Origin: CAZYWA01 sp964650975 [NCBI: uncultured bacterium]
GTDB lineage: Bacteria > JADJOY01
NCBI GenBank assembly: GCA_964650975.1
Contig: CAZYWA010000390.1
Location: 1-7,781, forward strand
Reading direction: 5' to 3'
DNA: 7,781 bases
Both the position numbers and the translations under genes were made by a program. Of this stretch, positions 6,134 to 7,781 are shown in pieces. Position 1 is the first letter of the stretch; the number at the start of each line of letters is the position of its first letter. The notes under the pieces are model-generated. The model was not told the DNA's origin. It saw only the letters and a program-made list of their open reading frames with translations, and did not search any database.

Positions 6134-6348
6134 CGCGCAGCTCGACCATCGACCGACGCCCGGTCTGGTTCGCGATCGAGCGCTCCGAACAACGACGCTG
6201 CGCCGCCGTGGTGACGAACCCGAGCCGCAACGAGCGCCCGCTGAAGCGTTCAGCCTCTGGCCCCGCCGCCAGCGCTGCTCGCTTCACGACCCTGGCGAGG
6301 GCGAGCCCGCTGGTGCGGTCTAGCTCGGTAGTCGCGCCGAGCGGGATC

Positions 6349-6367
6349 CCCCGATCATTAGTCGGGG
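6349..6367. terminator. Weak hairpin behind the beta-helix gene
   Basis: CCCCGA and TCGGGG pair around a seven-base loop about 45 bases after the beta-helix stop. There is no T-run, so it would be a poor intrinsic terminator. It also lies at the point where integrase similarity begins to fade. Confidence 0.25.
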
Positions 6368-6411
6368 AGCATCCGGTGCGCCGCGCTTTCGCGGCCGCGA
6401 GGATCACAAGG

Positions 6412-7781
6412 TCACATCGGACAGGTCGCCGCGCACGCGGGATCGATGTCCGTCGCGTTGCCGAAGAAGCTGTTCTCGCCCGCCTGACAGTCGGCGACGC
6501 CGCTGTTAGGGCAGTGGATGCCGAAGGTGCCGGCGGTCGACTGGCCGGTGATGGTGTTGCCGAGCCCGGTGCCGTCGCCCACGTGGCAAGTGCCGCCGTT
6601 GCACGAGACGCCGTCGCCGAGGTTGTCGGTCACGGTGCTGTTGGTCACCTCGACCAGCGCTCGGGTGGTGTCGACGCCCTTGCCGCCGCTCGCCGTGATG
6701 CTCGATCCGTTTTGCACGATCAAGTTGGGGCTGGCGCCCGGCGTCGGCCGGTCGACGAAGACTCCTGAGCCGGTGGTGCCCGTCACGGTCGAGCCGTCGA
6801 TCACGATGCTAGCGCCGGCGAGGGTCGAGGCGACGCCGTAGACCTTGCTGTTCTCGATCGTGGTGCCGCCGTGGACGAGCGCCGACGAGACGGCCTGCTG
6901 CACCAAGACGCCGACGTTGTTGCCGTCGAGGACGCAGTGGTCGATCTCGATCGACCCGCCGTACGCGGCGAGCGCGCCGGTGTCGTTGCGATCGAGATGC
7001 GCGTTCCGGACGATTACGGGGCTGGCCGGATCCTCGGACTCGACCCCGATGCCGCCGTTGTCCACGACGGACGTGCCGTCGAGCGTGGCACTCGCACCGT
7101 GACCGACCAGAAGGCCCCCCCAGCCCACGGCGCTGTGCTCGATCGTCGAGGTGGCGTCCATCGCGAGCCTCGTACCGGTGTCCGACGCGAAGATGCCCAC
7201 GCGGTTCTGGGTGAACGCGGTGCCCGAGACGTCGAAGGTGGCGCCGCCGGTGACGATGGCGCCGTGGTCCGCGAGCTGCACCACCGTGCCCATCAGCAGA
7301 TTTACGATGGTCGATGTGCCGTCCGCCCGGATGCCCACGCCGCCGGTGGCGACGGTCGTCGTCTGCAGGGAAACGCTCGATCCGCCGCTGACTCCGATCA
7401 GCGTCGGCCCGTTCGACGCCGAACTCGCACCCTGGATGGTCATGTCCACCAACGAGAGCCCGCTACCGGTATTCACCTGGAGTCCAGCCGAGCCAGTTGT
7501 GTGGATTGCAAGCCGCGTCAGCTCCATCTGGGTAGAGCTCGCGATCGTTACCAGCGGGGAGGCGCCCGAGTCGTCGATCGTGGCCGAGCCCGACGTCGGG
7601 CCGGAGAAGGTCATCTGCGCGCGTCCGGACACGGAAAACGCCGGATAGGTGCCGCTCGCGATCTGGACTTGCACGGCGCCAGTGGTGTCGTCGACGGCGC
7701 TCTGGATCACGCGGTACGGATGCGCCGCGGTGCCGTCCTCGACGCCGCTGGTGTTGGACGCGTCGACGTAAACCGATGGCG
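6412..7781 (-). CDS. Parallel beta-helix repeat protein, 5' end missing
   Basis: The frame is open from the window edge to TGA at 6412, giving 455 residues. It starts VYVDASNTSG.EDGTAAHPYRVIQSAVDD, the usual opening of secreted right-handed beta-helix (pectate-lyase-like, NosD-like) proteins. Repeats of roughly 20-25 residues follow, rich in Gly, Ser, Thr, Val and Ile, with Asn/Asp at turns (VVDNGGIGVESED, VLDGNNVGVLV, TVTDNLGDGVSCNGG). The last 80 residues hold six Cys (SCNGGTCH; HCPNSGVADC; DPACAATCPM), probably forming disulfides in a C-terminal cap. This points to export to the surface or outside the cell; the signal peptide would be upstream of 7781. No catalytic residues can be assigned, so it may bind polysaccharide or act in adhesion. 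An internal GTG at 7710 is not the real start, because the conserved opening lies before it. The next gene-like sequence downstream is the integrase remnant. Confidence 0.9.
   Translation of the reverse strand, partial: PSVYVDASNTSGVEDGTAAHPYRVIQSAVDDTTGAVQVQIASGTYPAFSVSGRAQMTFSGPTSGSATIDDSGASPLVTIASSTQMELTRLAIHTTGSAGLQVNTGSGLSLVDMTIQGASSASNGPTLIGVSGGSSVSLQTTTVATGGVGIRADGTSTIVNLLMGTVVQLADHGAIVTGGATFDVSGTAFTQNRVGIFASDTGTRLAMDATSTIEHSAVGWGGLLVGHGASATLDGTSVVDNGGIGVESEDPASPVIVRNAHLDRNDTGALAAYGGSIEIDHCVLDGNNVGVLVQQAVSSALVHGGTTIENSKVYGVASTLAGASIVIDGSTVTGTTGSGVFVDRPTPGASPNLIVQNGSSITASGGKGVDTTRALVEVTNSTVTDNLGDGVSCNGGTCHVGDGTGLGNTITGQSTAGTFGIHCPNSGVADCQAGENSFFGNATDIDPACAATCPM

Larger units (their letters stand above)
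6067..6407 (-). pseudogene. Tyrosine recombinase (phage-type integrase) C-terminal remnant
   Basis: The frame from 6407 contains the C-terminal catalytic region of a tyrosine recombinase: ARVVKRAALAAG (38-49), ERFSGRSLRLGFVTTAAQ (53-70), SERSIANQTGRRSM (74-87) and ELRGYI (89-94, nucleophile Y93, codon 6131-6129). In intact relatives the boxes read HSLR and TGHRS; here both His are Arg (codons 6236-6234 CGC and 6158-6156 CGT). A tandem duplication of eight bases, GCTACATC twice (6133-6118), shifts the frame within the catalytic Tyr segment. Removing one copy restores RGYIRRANVFEDNAAVTVVT and a stop at 6067, the normal ending of this family. The N-terminal DNA-binding domain and the first catalytic Arg are absent; upstream the sequence runs into the beta-helix gene's stop at 6412. 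It is therefore truncated, frameshifted and missing key residues. It marks past integration nearby. Confidence 0.9.

Noticed and set aside
6208-7648. Plus-strand open frames opposite the beta-helix gene
   Set aside because: They mirror the Val/Ser/Thr repeats of the beta-helix frame and have no motif of their own.
1-7781. CRISPR array, tRNA or rRNA
   Set aside because: No regularly spaced direct repeats, no cloverleaf-like sequence and no rRNA-like stretch was seen on reading both strands.

Overview
The window is GC-rich bacterial DNA. Every gene I can support lies on the minus strand, so transcription runs from position 7781 toward position 1. The codon use and a short secreted-protein motif (NGFES.D.CAW) fit a GC-rich Gram-negative such as a myxobacterium or related lineage. 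That placement is a guess from style, because no rRNA, tRNA or housekeeping marker is present.

Layout in the direction of transcription. (1) 7781-6412: the C-terminal part of a parallel beta-helix repeat protein, with its N-terminus outside the window. (2) 6407-6067: the tail of a tyrosine recombinase/integrase, now a pseudogene. It is truncated, has Arg where two active-site His residues are expected, and carries an 8-bp tandem duplication that frameshifts it at the catalytic Tyr. (3) 6066-5381: about 690 bases with no convincing gene. (4) 5323-4337: a SAM-dependent methyltransferase of the type annotated as 3-hydroxypalmitate methyl ester (EF/PhcB-like) synthase, with a readable promoter and ribosome binding site. 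A small ORF (4315-4115) follows it. (5) 4070-2660: three genes joined by two ATGA overlaps: a one-TM helical protein, a membrane-anchored alpha/beta hydrolase and a 48-residue ORF. The last 25 codons of that ORF repeat the end of the small ORF behind the methyltransferase. (6) 2597-1: a multi-pass membrane protein of unknown family, a short exported protein that needs one frameshift to be read in full, and a HEPN/Toprim-type protein that runs off the window.

Interpretation. The region reads as an accessory island beside a dead integrase. The part closest to a candidate undescribed system is 2597-1: a membrane protein with a soluble helical/Cys-bearing loop, then a small exported protein, then a HEPN/Toprim protein whose start overlaps the preceding stop. 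HEPN/Toprim proteins are predicted nucleases of biological-conflict (anti-phage) systems. That the three genes form one system is inference from spacing and orientation only. The second unusual item is the duplicated 25-residue C-terminal segment (SAWQDRAKMAEM...WYR) found twice, each time directly behind an enzyme gene. Its differences are mostly synonymous, so it appears to have evolved as protein.
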